A stretch of DNA of 64,000 nucleotides from Immersiella caudata (taxonomy: Eukaryota; Ascomycota; Sordariomycetes; Sordariales; Lasiosphaeriaceae), in NCBI GenBank assembly GCA_030512335.1, contig JAULSU010000004.1, positions 1,302,001-1,366,000 of the forward strand. The letters run 5' to 3'. This document shows, piece by piece, positions 1 through 10,508 of this stretch; position 1 is the stretch's first letter; the number at the start of each line of letters is the position of its first letter. The notes under the pieces were generated by a model. The model had not been told where the DNA came from and did no database searches. It saw only the letters and a list, made by a program, of their open reading frames with translations. The position numbers and the translations under genes are program-made.

Positions 1-2011
1 TCTCGATTTTGTCCAGAACCTGAAGACAAGAAAAGATATCCAGGGCGTCTACCGACAAATTGCAGAGAATACCGAAAGAGGGCTGACGAAGGATGAATTC
101 TTCCGCTTTTTGCGGGAGGTGCAACACGAGAATGTGGACGAGGACGTGGCACACTGGGAACACATCTTTCTTGTTTTTGTCCAGAAGGGAAGGCCCAGGG
201 ATACCAAGAAACTTCTCAGGATAGAAGATGCCTTGTTTATGTCCGAAGCTGGGTTCTCGAGCTTTCTCACGTCAGGCTCAAACTTGCCAGTTCCGAGGGA
301 GCCGCAGCATAGCTACAAACTAGACCGGCCGATGAACGAATATTACATCTCCAGCTCGCACAACACATACCTCCTAGGACGCCAGGTGAAGGGAGTCTCC
401 AGCACCGAGGGCTATGTCTCTGCACTCAGCAGAGGCTGCCGGTGCATTGAGATTGACTGCTGGGACGGTCCCAACGACGAACCCATTGTCATGCATGGCC
501 GCAGCTGGACTACACGCATTTCGTTCATGGAGGTGCTCAAGACCATCAACAAGCACGCCTTCACGAAATCCCGCTTCCCTCTCTGGATTTCGCTCGAGGT
601 CCGCTGCAACTTTGCGACGCAAGCCAACATGGCCAAGATGATGATCGAGGTTTTCGGCGATAAGCTCGTTCGTGAACCCATCAAGAAGAACCCCGACAGG
701 CTCCCCTCGCCATCGGAGCTAGAGGGGCGCATCCTCATCAAGGTCAAGCAGGCCCAAGCGCATGAGCCCCTTCGGCGACGGGGCAACAGCCTACCTTCAC
801 CCTACCAGCGACCACTGGCCTTGGACAACACACCGATACCATCAAGCCCCCTCTTGAGTCCGACGCCGTTTTCACGCTCGAACCGCCAGGTGAATACCCC
901 CAACACTATCACCGAGGGTGAGGTGCACGACATACCAAGCAGCAGTCCTAGCGAGTGCGAGAGCGACAGCGAGAAAGATTCGTCGAGCAGGAAATCCGCA
1001 AGTAAGATCAACCCTGTTCTGGGGGAGCTGGGTGTATACTGTGTTGGGATCCAGTTCGAGGGGTTCGACACACCGGAAGCCAAGAAGTACAATCACATCT
1101 TCTCATTCAAAGAAAAGACGTTCACCGAGAAGAGCCAGCCCGGAGAGCCGAAGCGTCAGCTTTTACTCCACAACATGCGATACATGATGCGAGTATATCC
1201 GAATGGCAGCCGAGTTACCTCTTCGAACTTCGACCCCCTCATCTATTGGAAGCGCGGCGTGCAGATGGCTGCGCTTAACTGGCAGACCTTTGACCTAGGG
1301 ATGCAAATCAACCAGGCCATGTTCAGCGGCGGCATTGACCAGTCGGGCTACGTCCTCAAGCCGATTGAGGGGCGTGAGTTCAAGTTGATGCCAGAGCTGC
1401 TGCCCAGCGAAATTGTCGGAAAGCGTCCCAGGAAGAATGTCTCCTTCACAATTAATGTCATCTCAGCCCAACAGTTGATGAAGCCATTTAACTTCGGGGA
1501 GAGGAGGACAATGGATCCCTATGTCGAGGTGGAGGTGTTGCTCGCCGACGACAAGCGGAACAAGGCGGAGCCCGCATCGAATGGTCATCTTCCCGCCGAA
1601 GACAAATTTCGCACTAAGATCGTTCGTGAGAACGGTTTTAATCCTAGCTTTGGCGACGCTCACGTGTTCAACCTTACTACCAAGTATCCCGACTTGATCT
1701 TTATTCGGTTCAATGTCAAGCTAGCAGACAAGTCCTACAACGACAGGGCCCCTCCGATAGCCACATACACCGTCAAACTCACCAGTCTCAACCAAGGATA
1801 CCGCACCATCCCTCTGCACAACCAGTGGGGAGAGCAGTTCATGTTCTCAACGCTATTCTGTCGCATCAAGAAAGAGAAAGTCACTGACATCATGGTCGAC
1901 TATTCCGAGGACGCGCCCAGAAACGGCAACAAGCTCAACAGGGGATTGAGTAAAGTCGTTCGATCAGCACCGAGTCCCAAGACCAGCATCGAGAGCAGCC
2001 GTTCTTCCTGA
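1..2011 (+). CDS. PLC1: Phosphoinositide-specific phospholipase C, 5' truncated
   Basis: The frame is open from base 2, so the gene runs off the left edge and its start is not seen; it stops at 2009-2011. The protein would hydrolyse PtdIns(4,5)P2 to diacylglycerol and IP3 at the membrane. Visible order: an EF-hand-like region (to about 240); the X box (about 305-740) with both catalytic histidines, in ISSSHNTYL and IVMHGRSW; an acidic, serine-rich linker (about 780-1000); the Y box (about 1010-1370) with SSNFDPLIYWKRGVQ and GYVLKP; and a C2 domain (about 1435-1870) with MDPYVEVEV. X-linker-Y-C2 with no SH2/SH3 insert is the delta-like layout usual in fungi. No intron is needed in the visible part. 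The C-terminal tail is short and basic/serine-rich. Family assignment is firm; which fungal paralogue it is cannot be told. Confidence 0.95.
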   Translation, partial: LDFVQNLKTRKDIQGVYRQIAENTERGLTKDEFFRFLREVQHENVDEDVAHWEHIFLVFVQKGRPRDTKKLLRIEDALFMSEAGFSSFLTSGSNLPVPREPQHSYKLDRPMNEYYISSSHNTYLLGRQVKGVSSTEGYVSALSRGCRCIEIDCWDGPNDEPIVMHGRSWTTRISFMEVLKTINKHAFTKSRFPLWISLEVRCNFATQANMAKMMIEVFGDKLVREPIKKNPDRLPSPSELEGRILIKVKQAQAHEPLRRRGNSLPSPYQRPLALDNTPIPSSPLLSPTPFSRSNRQVNTPNTITEGEVHDIPSSSPSECESDSEKDSSSRKSASKINPVLGELGVYCVGIQFEGFDTPEAKKYNHIFSFKEKTFTEKSQPGEPKRQLLLHNMRYMMRVYPNGSRVTSSNFDPLIYWKRGVQMAALNWQTFDLGMQINQAMFSGGIDQSGYVLKPIEGREFKLMPELLPSEIVGKRPRKNVSFTINVISAQQLMKPFNFGERRTMDPYVEVEVLLADDKRNKAEPASNGHLPAEDKFRTKIVRENGFNPSFGDAHVFNLTTKYPDLIFIRFNVKLADKSYNDRAPPIATYTVKLTSLNQGYRTIPLHNQWGEQFMFSTLFCRIKKEKVTDIMVDYSEDAPRNGNKLNRGLSKVVRSAPSPKTSIESSRSS

Positions 2012-3844
2012 TCGCCGACATGCTGTCGTGCGGGCAACACTGTACTAATATTTTTCATATGCATCAAACCTGACGGCCATATACACGCATATTTTTGACG
2101 CATTCATGACCAAGACCGAGGCACATGGCCTCTCTGTCCGCTCTACGGCTCCAATTTGCCGACAGATATCCTATATCTTATCCAATCGTGATGGATACAG
2201 CGCATGGCCATTGCGGGGTAGGACAGTACTCGGTTTGTTCTACTTTTTACCTATTTGAGGGAAGTTTGTCGAAGTTGGGTCGGCTTCAGTCAAGCCTGGG
2301 CTGGTCTGCCGCTGAAACGGCGATCCCGACAAGACACCAGCATTACGAGACGTTTTATGAACTGGCGCGAGGGCATATAGAGGGAAGAAGTAAGAAAAAA
2401 GCGGGTTTGGGTTCATGTTTGTTGACAATGGGCATCCTGTCAGCGGAAGGGGCGGATCCACCCGGACATGAGGGACATCACATGCATGGGATCTGCTGGG
2501 GAACAGATGCGAGGGGTGCATGTTTATACAGGAGCTGGTTTTGCTCTGCGTTACTTTTCTTTCTGCTTCTTGCATCGGAGGGAATCGGATCAGGACGGAG
2601 GTGGACTTCACATGTTCGATTCTACTCCATGCTTGCTGCTAGCCAGCATTTTTCTCATACTGGCAATTGTCACGACAGCAGAGACCGGTCAGCATGCCAA
2701 TTATTTCTCTTTTCTACACTACTTTCTCAAGAGCAACTTTGCATGGGGGGGAATAACGCATCCTTGTTTTTTTTGGCATTGGGGAACACCGGCTCGAGAA
2801 TACCATATTAGCAAAGGGTGGCAAATTTGGGAGGCGTCTAACACATACTTCATTGTTATCATCATATCATGTCATGCCATGGCTTGTGGGTGGTGTGGCA
2901 AACTGCCTTGTTGCAACCAAGACGACTTTCTCTCTGGAGTGCCGGAACTCCGGCTCTCTTCTGTGCTTTTTTTTTGGAGTGGGCTTGATTGATTGCATTT
3001 GCAAGGGTGGCGGTATCACATCATCTTATACACTGAACATATCATTTAGGTTTTGGGTTTAGGTTTAGCCCTTTGTCAGGGGATTATGGTCCGGGAACAG
3101 CTTTGATACCTTGGGTGGTTTATTGTTTATTGTTTTGATGAATATTGTTACGATGGTGGAGGAGGGGGAGACATCACTAGATACCCATGACTGAGATTGG
3201 TGCAATTGATGCATAGGCAATGCACTTTTGATGTTGCTACCCGATATACATCGTACATTGCTGGGTTTTTATGTGCGCCTGTGTATGTGATGGCTCAAAA
3301 CTGAGTCCAACGCGAGAGGCCAGACGGGAGTGCAGAGGTGTCTACCTCTTGCGGGCGGATGAATACGAGCTCGCAGCATGTCCATACTACGCCCGTGAGC
3401 AACTCAACGGTGTAGATACGATAGCCGCTTTGATGACGCGCGGCATAGAGATGCTCAAACTGAGACACGAGACATCGCCTAGTTCTCTTCCCTGTCGTTT
3501 CTCCTCTCAATCAGGTTCTTTGTATTATCAACACGTCTTCCAGATAGATTCCACCCATGCCAGACAAGCAAAACACAGCGAGAGCAACGAGGAGCCCGTA
3601 TGCAGTACGCTTATTTAGTAGATTCAATTCAAAAGTTAACGCCGATCCATGCAAGATATCTCTCTTATACGAACACTCTTCTTTCAAGAACCCAAAACCC
3701 AAAAATACGCTTTGCGGGACAAAACGAAGTGGACCTTTTGGATACCGCTTGCCGTACACAAACAATCGCTTCCAAAAAAAAAAAAAAAAAAAGCCGTCCA
3801 TATCCCTGAAACATCTATCTCACACACGGCGAACAATCCTGGTT
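2012..3844. other. Intergenic region between convergent PLC and PFA3
   Basis: 1.83 kb between two convergent genes, so it should hold both 3' UTRs. A 228-codon open frame at 2125-2811 (+) has no recognisable domain and sits where the PLC 3' UTR is expected; I do not call it. There are T-rich runs around 2765 and 2970, telomere-like TTAGG/TTTAGG words at 3046-3067, and a 19-nt A run at 3774-3792. No RNA gene was recognised. Confidence 0.6.
3774..3792. repeat. Poly(A) homopolymer run, 19 nt
   Basis: An unbroken A run in the convergent 3' region, about 50 bp past the PFA3 stop codon. On the minus strand it is a T run just downstream of that gene. Confidence 0.9.
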
Positions 3845-5612
3845 TTAATCCACTTCATCGTCTTCTTCAAACCGCTTTGTTGGTGATGGCCCACCGCTTC
3901 CTGCCGTAGGACTACTCATGGCCCTCCCGAGCAGGCCGCTGGCGGGAACACGAGTGCTGCCGCCGCGTCCCCAACCTCCGTTGGTGACCACGTTCATAGC
4001 GCGCTGCTCTGCGTCAGCTCGCTGTTGCTGTTGCCTTGTGCCGTTTAGCTTTGTATCCTCGAAGAGATCGTCGTCGTCATCGTGGTCGTCTTCAAGGGTG
4101 CGCCCAGCGGGACTGAGCTTCTGCAGAGAGACAGCATCAGTTCCTGAGGGAGAAAGCATGTTGTCCGAGTACATGTTCGGGTCGCGGCCCAACACGCGGT
4201 CAGCTTTGCTTGGGGTTCGCCGGCCAGGGGCAGCGGTGGTATTTTGAGGCTGTAGATAATGTCGGCCGGCGCCACTGTTAGTTTGCTGGGGGGGTGGCCA
4301 TGTGGGCGTCTGCACAGGAGTATCCTCTGTGCCCCATCCGGCAGCACGCTCACGGTCACGCTGCTCTTGACGCTCACGAGCCAGGCGTTCGCGGGCAGCC
4401 ATCCATTTCGGGTTCGGCTCCCAGCTCCAGCCATCGCCGGTTGTATTGCAAAAAGGCAGGACCCAAAGCCATGGTGATGGACCGAAGAGGTGGAGCAAAT
4501 TGCGCTTGGTACCAAGGTCGAAGGCGTTCGGGAGTTTGGTTGAGTCCTCCTCATCCAGGTACTCCTCGTACCGTTTCCTAGCCCGGTAACGCTCCATCTC
4601 ATCATAGGTGAACCGTCGGGTGCCAGCCTGAAACTCTTGGCCCGCAGTGGACATGCCAGAGTCAGCGTTGCGGTATTGCGGGGACCGGATCTCTTCACCC
4701 TCCTCCGGGCGTGTTATGCCGGGGAGCGCGTTCGAATGTATGTCCAGTAGTTGTTGACCGTACTTGGGCAGAGAGACGCCCTGTCCGGGTGTGTGTTGAG
4801 CCACAAAGGTCTGCTGCATGCTCTTACGCAGGGGCGACAGATAGCGTGTCTTCTCGAGACATTCGATAGTGGTCTGGCCCTTGGCCGCCAGATAGATGTG
4901 CCAGCCAGTAAAAGCACCGACGACAAGGGAGATTATACCGGCCACGACGCAGAGCATGATGTAGTTGATGGGCATCAAGTTGTCGACGTAGGTATTATCA
5001 CTCACGATCTCGGCCCAGACCCATGCGCCCGAGCAAGCAAAGGCAAAGGCGCTAAAGAAGGTGGTATATACCAAGAACAGGAGGAAGGCCTTGTGATTGC
5101 GCAGGCCGATGCAGGTGGCCAGCCAGGGACAGTGGTGGTCCATCTTGAGCACACAACGGCGACATGTTGAGCAGTGATGGGCGCGGTCAGGCTTACGGGC
5201 CTGGCACTTTTTGCAGAAGCGGAACTCGCCATTTGCCTTGACGGTGAAGGATGTAGCAACGGGCGCAGCATGGGTCGGGAGGGTGCTGTAGCCATTGTCG
5301 TTGGTGGTGCTGCCTGGAGGGGTGAAGACGGCCTTGGTGTAGCACCAGTTGAGCATGAGGTAGAGCGAAATTGAAACGAAGGCAGTGGACCGGCCTGTTG
5401 GGGAATTGTCAGCAGCCGGTCGCGGAAACGAACCCAAGAACAAAATCCAGGACAGACTCACCAAGCCACCACACTTTGGACTGGGACAGCGAACTGAGTG
5501 AGACGGTGACGAAGACGGCCCAGCTGGTTAGGCCGTAGACGAAGATGAGCGGGAAGTAGGTGGCACAGGCACAGCAGGCGCGCTCGATCCTGCGGGCCCA
5601 GCGGCGAGCCAT
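3845..5612 (-). CDS. PFA3: DHHC palmitoyltransferase, Pfa3-like
   Basis: Two exons: 5612-5462 and 5394-3845, with a 67-bp intron (GTGAGT...CAACAG), giving 566 aa. The enzyme S-acylates cysteines of membrane proteins; yeast Pfa3 acts on Vac8 at the vacuole. Exon 1 encodes MARRWARRIERACCACATYF and the first membrane span. Exon 2 has a second span, then the cysteine-rich domain with the catalytic DHHC in KMDHHCPWLATCIG, two more spans (LLFLVYTTFFSAFAFACSG and the stretch after INYIMLC) and the TTxE motif (TTIE). Four spans with DHHC between spans 2 and 3 is the standard topology. The roughly 300-residue cytosolic tail is polar and disordered, ending in an acidic EEDDEVD. It is divergent from the UBE2J1-type gene. 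Pfa3 rather than another DHHC enzyme is judged from the layout and the core CxGxRNHKxF context; other paralogues are possible. Confidence 0.88.
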
Positions 5613-6549
5613 GGTGGGCGATGGCGACGAGGAGGAGGGCGAGGGAAGAGACCGCTCTGTCACTTCCATCAGCGTGCTGAGGTTATCGCGGCGACATGTG
5701 CTACCGGTCCATCTGTGGGCGAGGCCGAGTGAAGCGTCAAGTGTGTGCCGTTGCACGGAGCGTGAGATGGCTGCTGCTGGGCAATTATTTCAGGGAACCG
5801 GATGCCAAGACAGGCCGCGAAACCCGGGACGCTCGGACCACAGCCGCGTTCCTCAGGAACAGGGGGAGTGACAGCGCAAGAGACACGTCCACGTGGTGCC
5901 TCTCACCTGTTGCAAAATGGGATATGTGAATTGTCAGTTATAGTGCCTGATCTATCAACATCGTCCCAGAGCTATCTTTTCTTGTCGTAGCTTCCATCAT
6001 ATCTGCACAAGCTGTAAGAGGCGCCGGGAAGTACGTAGATATCCTGGGAGCTGAAAACGTTCAGGGGCTCCAAGCCCCCCCTGATCAGCCCCCGCAATGG
6101 AGATCAGCGCGGCTACCGGAAGAGTCCACAGTGTGTGGAGAGCTGCACGATCAAGACAGCTCCGGGAGAGGCAAATCCAAAGACTTTTCCATTCCTAGAT
6201 CGCGAGAACCTGCGGTGTGTTTATAGAGTCACTTCTTGCTTTATGATGAAGTTTGCTGGTGAAACGACGTGACGCCTTACGATGAGATCTGGTGGGGGGC
6301 TGGGCCTGTTCACAATGCCTGCCCGGCAGCTGGGAAGTCGCAATCTGCAATCTGGCAGGTTGCGCCGCCCGTCTGTATAACTAACAGCTCCGACCAACCA
6401 CATCTGTCATCAACCCACCGTCTCGCGCGGTGCCCTTGACGTCCGCATCGCACCCACGCCATCACCAACCCACCAAACACCAAGCCACCGCACCCTCTAT
6501 GGTCCATTTCGCACAATCACCCAGCTTGTAACAAAGCCTCCTCGCCATC
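5613..6549. promoter_or_regulatory. Divergent upstream region PFA3 / UBE2J1
   Basis: 937 bp between two divergent start codons, so both promoters should lie here. The last 170 bp before 6550 is C/A-rich on the plus strand (many CCACC/CCAAC words), as expected for a fungal transcribed leader. No clear TATA box or named operator was recognised. Confidence 0.55.
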
Positions 6550-7507
6550 ATGGCAACCCCCAAATTCAACTCCAAGTCCCCCACCATCCGGCGCATTCGT
6601 AAGTCTACGTCCCCGAACAAACAAAGCAACCGCCACCCCACACAATCCAAACTAACGGCCCCCAGTCCGCGAAGCCCAAGAACTCTCCCTCTCCCCCTCC
6701 CCCGATTACACCGCCGCCCCCCTCGAATCCGACCTCTTCGAATGGCACTTCACCCTCCGCGGGCCCCCCAACTCCGCCTACGCCGCCGGCATCTACCACG
6801 GCCGCATCAACCTACCGCCCGCCTACCCGCTCAAGCCCCCCTCCTTTCGCTTCGTTACCCCCTCCGGTCGCTTCGAGACCAACCGAGAGATCTGCCTTTC
6901 CATCTCGGGACACCACGAAGAGACATGGCAGCCCGCCTGGGGGATACGCACGGCGCTGGTTGCGCTGAGGAGTTTCATGGAGACGGATGCGCGGGGACAA
7001 CTGGGGGGCTTAGAGACGGGGGAAGAGGTTAGGAAACGGCTGGCGGCGGAGAGTGGGGGGTTCAGGTGTGCGGGTTGCGGGGGGAGGACGAATAAGGAGA
7101 TCTTGGAGGAGAGTGAGGCGAAGGCGAAAGAGATGGGCGAGGAGGGGAGGGAGGAGGTGGTGATCCCGGGGGAGTTGAAGATGGGGTTTAGGGATGAGAT
7201 GGAGAAGGAGAGGAGGGAGAGGGAGGCTGGGAACGGGGCGGATTTGGATGCGGAGAGCGCGGAGCTGGCGGAGGGGTTTGTACAGACAGCGTCGGTGGTG
7301 CCGGAGGGAGGGAGGTCTGGGGTGGTGCCGCAGCCGACTAGGACGGTACCGTTGCTGAATCCGCAAGTGCAGGTGCAGCCGCAGGGGCTGCCAAGGGTGC
7401 CGATGCAGCAGGTGAGGGTGTCGAATGACACGGCGTGGATCGATCGGCTGATTGTGGTTGTGGGGGTGTTGCTGGTGGCGATGATTCTCAAGCTGTTTCT
7501 GGCATAG
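6550..7507 (+). CDS. Tail-anchored ubiquitin-conjugating enzyme E2, UBE2J1 type
   Basis: Two exons: 6550-6598 and 6666-7507, with a 67-bp intron (GTAAGT...CCCAG), giving 296 aa. E2 enzymes of this type work on the ER surface in ER-associated degradation. The UBC fold shows LFEWHFTLRGPP, YHGRINLPPAYPLKPPS and the active-site segment REICLSISGHHEETWQP with catalytic Cys near residue 93. The end of the fold carries FRCAGCGG, matching a CxxC feature of UBE2J1 and absent from UBE2J2/yeast Ubc6. A charged, E/R-rich linker follows, then one C-terminal hydrophobic segment (LIVVVGVLLVAMILKLFLA) reaching the last residue: a tail anchor with the catalytic domain in the cytosol. I therefore place it with UBE2J1, not with yeast Ubc6, though annotation pipelines may name it UBC6. 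It converges on the DUF3431 gene with only 177 bp between stop codons. Confidence 0.93.
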
Positions 7508-7684
7508 GTGGGACACGTGGTTCACTCTGTCGGGTTTGGTGCAATGGGCGTTCTAGGAAAGAGATTGGGCTGGGATGGAGCGGTGCATTGATGGGGTTAG
7601 ACTGGCTTCTCGTATATCCTATTTGCATCGTACCTAACACGCCAATGTATTGCATCCAGCGAAATAGGGCTGGGATTACTTTTA

Positions 7685-9734
7685 CTAAGGCTTTCCCCCT
7701 TTCTTCGCCAAGTCCTCTTGCTCGACGAGCCATGCACCGAGGGTGCGCAGTTCGCGGGAGATCTCAACTACGTGGAGGAGGTGCTCGGGGTTGGACTCTT
7801 TGTGTTGGTCTTCGTCTGGTGGGGGAATGATTTGCTGGTCAGGGGGTTTGTTTGGCTGCCCGGTTTCCTGTTTGTTTTCTTCCTCGGTATCATGCCCATC
7901 TTGCCCTTGCCGGGTTTCATCCCTGCCTCCGTCTTGCACTTGGTTTTCTCCTCCCGCCGTCGGTTCAGGAGGTGATCCATCCTTCTCGCGATCCTCCTGT
8001 TCTGGGTCATGCTCACGGTGATCTTCCTCGCCGTCCTTCGAGCTAGCTTGTGGGTCATCATCTTCTGTGTTAGGTTGACCGGCAGCTTTTTGCTGATTTG
8101 AATCTCCATCGCTCTGCTGTTGATCCTTTGGTTCGCTCAGTTGACCACCACTCTGGCCAGCCTGCCGACCATCAGGGCTGCTTTGATCAGAGCCTCCTTC
8201 GCCAGAAGTAACCCCTTCCTGCTTCTCATCGCTGTCGTCATTCCCAGTATCATCGACCTTCCCACCCACCACGTCATCAAGACTCTCCCCCCTGTCCAGC
8301 CTGTCTGCCAGAGCGAGCACATCCGCGGCGTTGAAACGATTGGCGACGTCGTTGATGAAGTCGAGAACCTGATCGTTCAGCTCGTGCCACCGATGCTTTT
8401 GATCTATGTACCCTCGGTACTTTTGGTCGCTCTCAAAGCAGATGCCGTATCCTTGGCAGTAGCACTCGTGCTCATCGGGGCAATGCACAGCGTTGCCGGC
8501 CCAGATGTCTTTCCGGTCAGCCAGCCTTGGTGTAAGCGGAAAAGGGGTAAGGGATACCCACACCTGTGCTTGTCAGTAACCCCATGGCAACAACATTGAG
8601 AAGATAAGTAAGGGGGGTCTCACTGATAAAGATACTCCATGACCCTCCCACTAATATCATCCTCCAACCGAGTCCTCAACACCCAATCCCTCACCCCGGT
8701 GTAAAACTCGATGCCCCTTTCCCGGATTCTCTCCTTTGTCACCGCAAACTGCGCGCAGCATGCTATCAACCATCAGCCACAAATCATCTCATGTTGAGCT
8801 AATACCTTCCCCAGGCAGTTCACTCACGTTGACTCAACACCTCCGGCGCCGCCCCCCCAAACAACTCCATCCACGCATCCCAAACTACCACCCACCACCT
8901 ATTAGCGCCCTGTTCCATCCACACCCCATCCAAATAAAATAAAATAAAATAAAATAAAATAAAATAAAATAAAATAAAATAAAATAAAATAAAATAAAAT
9001 AAAATAAAATCGACAATACAGCAAAAACACCTACCAACACCCTCTTCCGGCTTCCCCCAATCCAAGCCACCCCTCCCTTCCCTAACCTTCAGGTGCTCCG
9101 GACACCCTGGCTCCCACCCACACCTCAAATTGACATACCCCCTCTCAACCACCCTCGATAAATTCATCCTCCCCACCGCCGTCGGCGTATCCAGCCCGAA
9201 AGCGTCATCATGCCAGGAACTCTTATGCGCGTGGAGAAACAGCGTGATATCCTCAAGGGAGGAGTAGGAATCGATGATGTGGGTTAGGTAGGCCAGGGAT
9301 TCGCGGCCTTTGTTGATGGGGGTGTGGAGCTGAGGGGAAAGGGAGTCGGTGGTGTAAAGGTGGGGGGTGAAGAGGGAGGAGATTGGTTGGGAGTTGGGAT
9401 CGGAAGGGGAGAGGGGGTCGTTGATCCAGAGGATGGGGGATTCGGAGGTTGTGTGGGCTATAACGAGGGCAAGGGAGGGGGGATTAGAGGAAGGCACGCC
9501 GGGGGAAAAGGTTGGTGTTGATGGGAGGGGAGGGGGGAGGAGGAAGGATTGGGGGCGGGGATGAGGAGCTAGAGGGGTGGCGTTAAGGGGGAGGAGGGTG
9601 ACAGAGAGTGGCAAAGGAGGGGGGGTGGTTATGATATAAAGGAGGTAGAGGAGGGTGGTGGTGAGGATGGAGAAGATAGCGCTTTTGCGATGGCGGAGGG
9701 CCACTCGGGCTGTGGGAGGAACGCGTGGGAACAT
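7685..9734 (-). CDS. DUF3431-family type II membrane protein with acidic disordered tail
   Basis: Reconstructed as four exons: 9734-9035, 8884-8828, 8762-8624 and 8525-7685 (introns 150, 65 and 98 bp), 578 aa. After MFPRVPPTARVALRHRKS comes one membrane span (AIFSILTTTLLYLLYII), giving a type II signal anchor. The DUF3431 core shows LVIAHTT, INKGRESLAYLTHIID, LFLHAHKSSWHDD, LSRVVERGYVNLRCGWEPGC, VWDAWMELFGG, PCCAQFAV and VHCPDEHECYCQGYGICF. The family is fungal, often likened to glycosyltransferases, and has no proven reaction. The last about 200 residues are almost only D, E, Q, G, S, N and K, so probably disordered. Intron 1 holds the AAAAT microsatellite, with a GCTAAT branch-like site before its TAG. 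The third intron's acceptor (CCAAG) was chosen to keep the conserved CPDEHECYC frame; a nearer, better-looking CACAG would break it, so that junction is least certain. Confidence 0.8.
8932..9010. repeat. (AAAAT)n microsatellite inside an intron
   Basis: About 15-16 nearly perfect AAAAT units, read as ATTTT/TTTTA on the coding strand. It lies wholly within intron 1 (8885-9034) of the DUF3431 gene, where it forms a T-rich tract between the donor and the branch-site region. Confidence 0.95.
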
Positions 9735-10508
9735 GGCTGGTAAGGGTAAAGGTTCGGTACTAGTAAGTGGTTCTTTAGTAGGCTGCCGGTCTGAGGTCAG
9801 TAATGTTCCCCCGTAAGCCCTGGGGAAAAAAACGGGCCTCGACTGAGGAAGGGAGCCGGGGGGAGGGAGGGGGCAGCTGTAACCCACCGTTGTCTTCGTG
9901 GCTGTCGGAAGAAATTGCAACTACCGAGCATGGTAATTCATACCTCTCTGGTAACGTCGGCGCATGGCCGCATGACGAAAGGCGGATGAAGTTGAAATAA
10001 GGAGCCGCCCTGAAACAGCAAGTCTGTATACAAGTGCTACTTCGGCTGGTATCTGAACAAACAGTGACGCAGGTCGCCTCAAAACCTATCCTCGAGTAAA
10101 TTTTGTACAACCATCGTGTTTCACTTGACTCGAACAACTCTGACGTACCAGTTGACTAGACCACCCAAACGAAAAGCCAGCGACCTGGGGCTTTGTTCCC
10201 ATCAACGGCAAATGCGGATAGAACCGTGATATAACCAAGCCAATACCTGGTTGCGACCCAAACTCAAACCCTCCCTCCGGAACTTGGCTCAAACCCCTTT
10301 GTAGCCACGAAGCAACCATGAATCAAACCCCCTTTACCCTCCCGGGGCCAGAGCGAGACAACGCCCAGACATAACTCCAACCCAAACTTGGATCCAAATT
10401 CCCTTGAACCTGGGTAAAAACCCTCTCTAACCCGGTTCCCACCACCCTCTAACCGGGTTCAAAGCCATATGAACCACCAAAACCACCCCGTCAGCTCCCT
10501 CACGAAGC
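9735..10508. promoter_or_regulatory. Upstream region of the DUF3431 gene, 3' side of RGS-LOV
   Basis: 774 bp between two minus-strand genes; it should hold the RGS-LOV 3' UTR and the DUF3431 promoter. From about 10170 to 10500 the plus strand is a degenerate, C-rich array of words such as ACCCAAACT, CTCAAACCCC, CTAACCCGGTTCC and CTAACCGGGTTC. No gene is seen. Confidence 0.5.

Noticed and set aside
2125..2811. 228-codon open frame after the PLC gene
   Set aside because: It lies in the expected 3' UTR, starts right after the PLC stop, has no known domain and is not tidy coding sequence.
3046..3067. TTAGG/TTTAGG words resembling telomere repeats after the PLC gene
   Set aside because: Too irregular and short for an interstitial telomere, and in a 3' region rather than a promoter.
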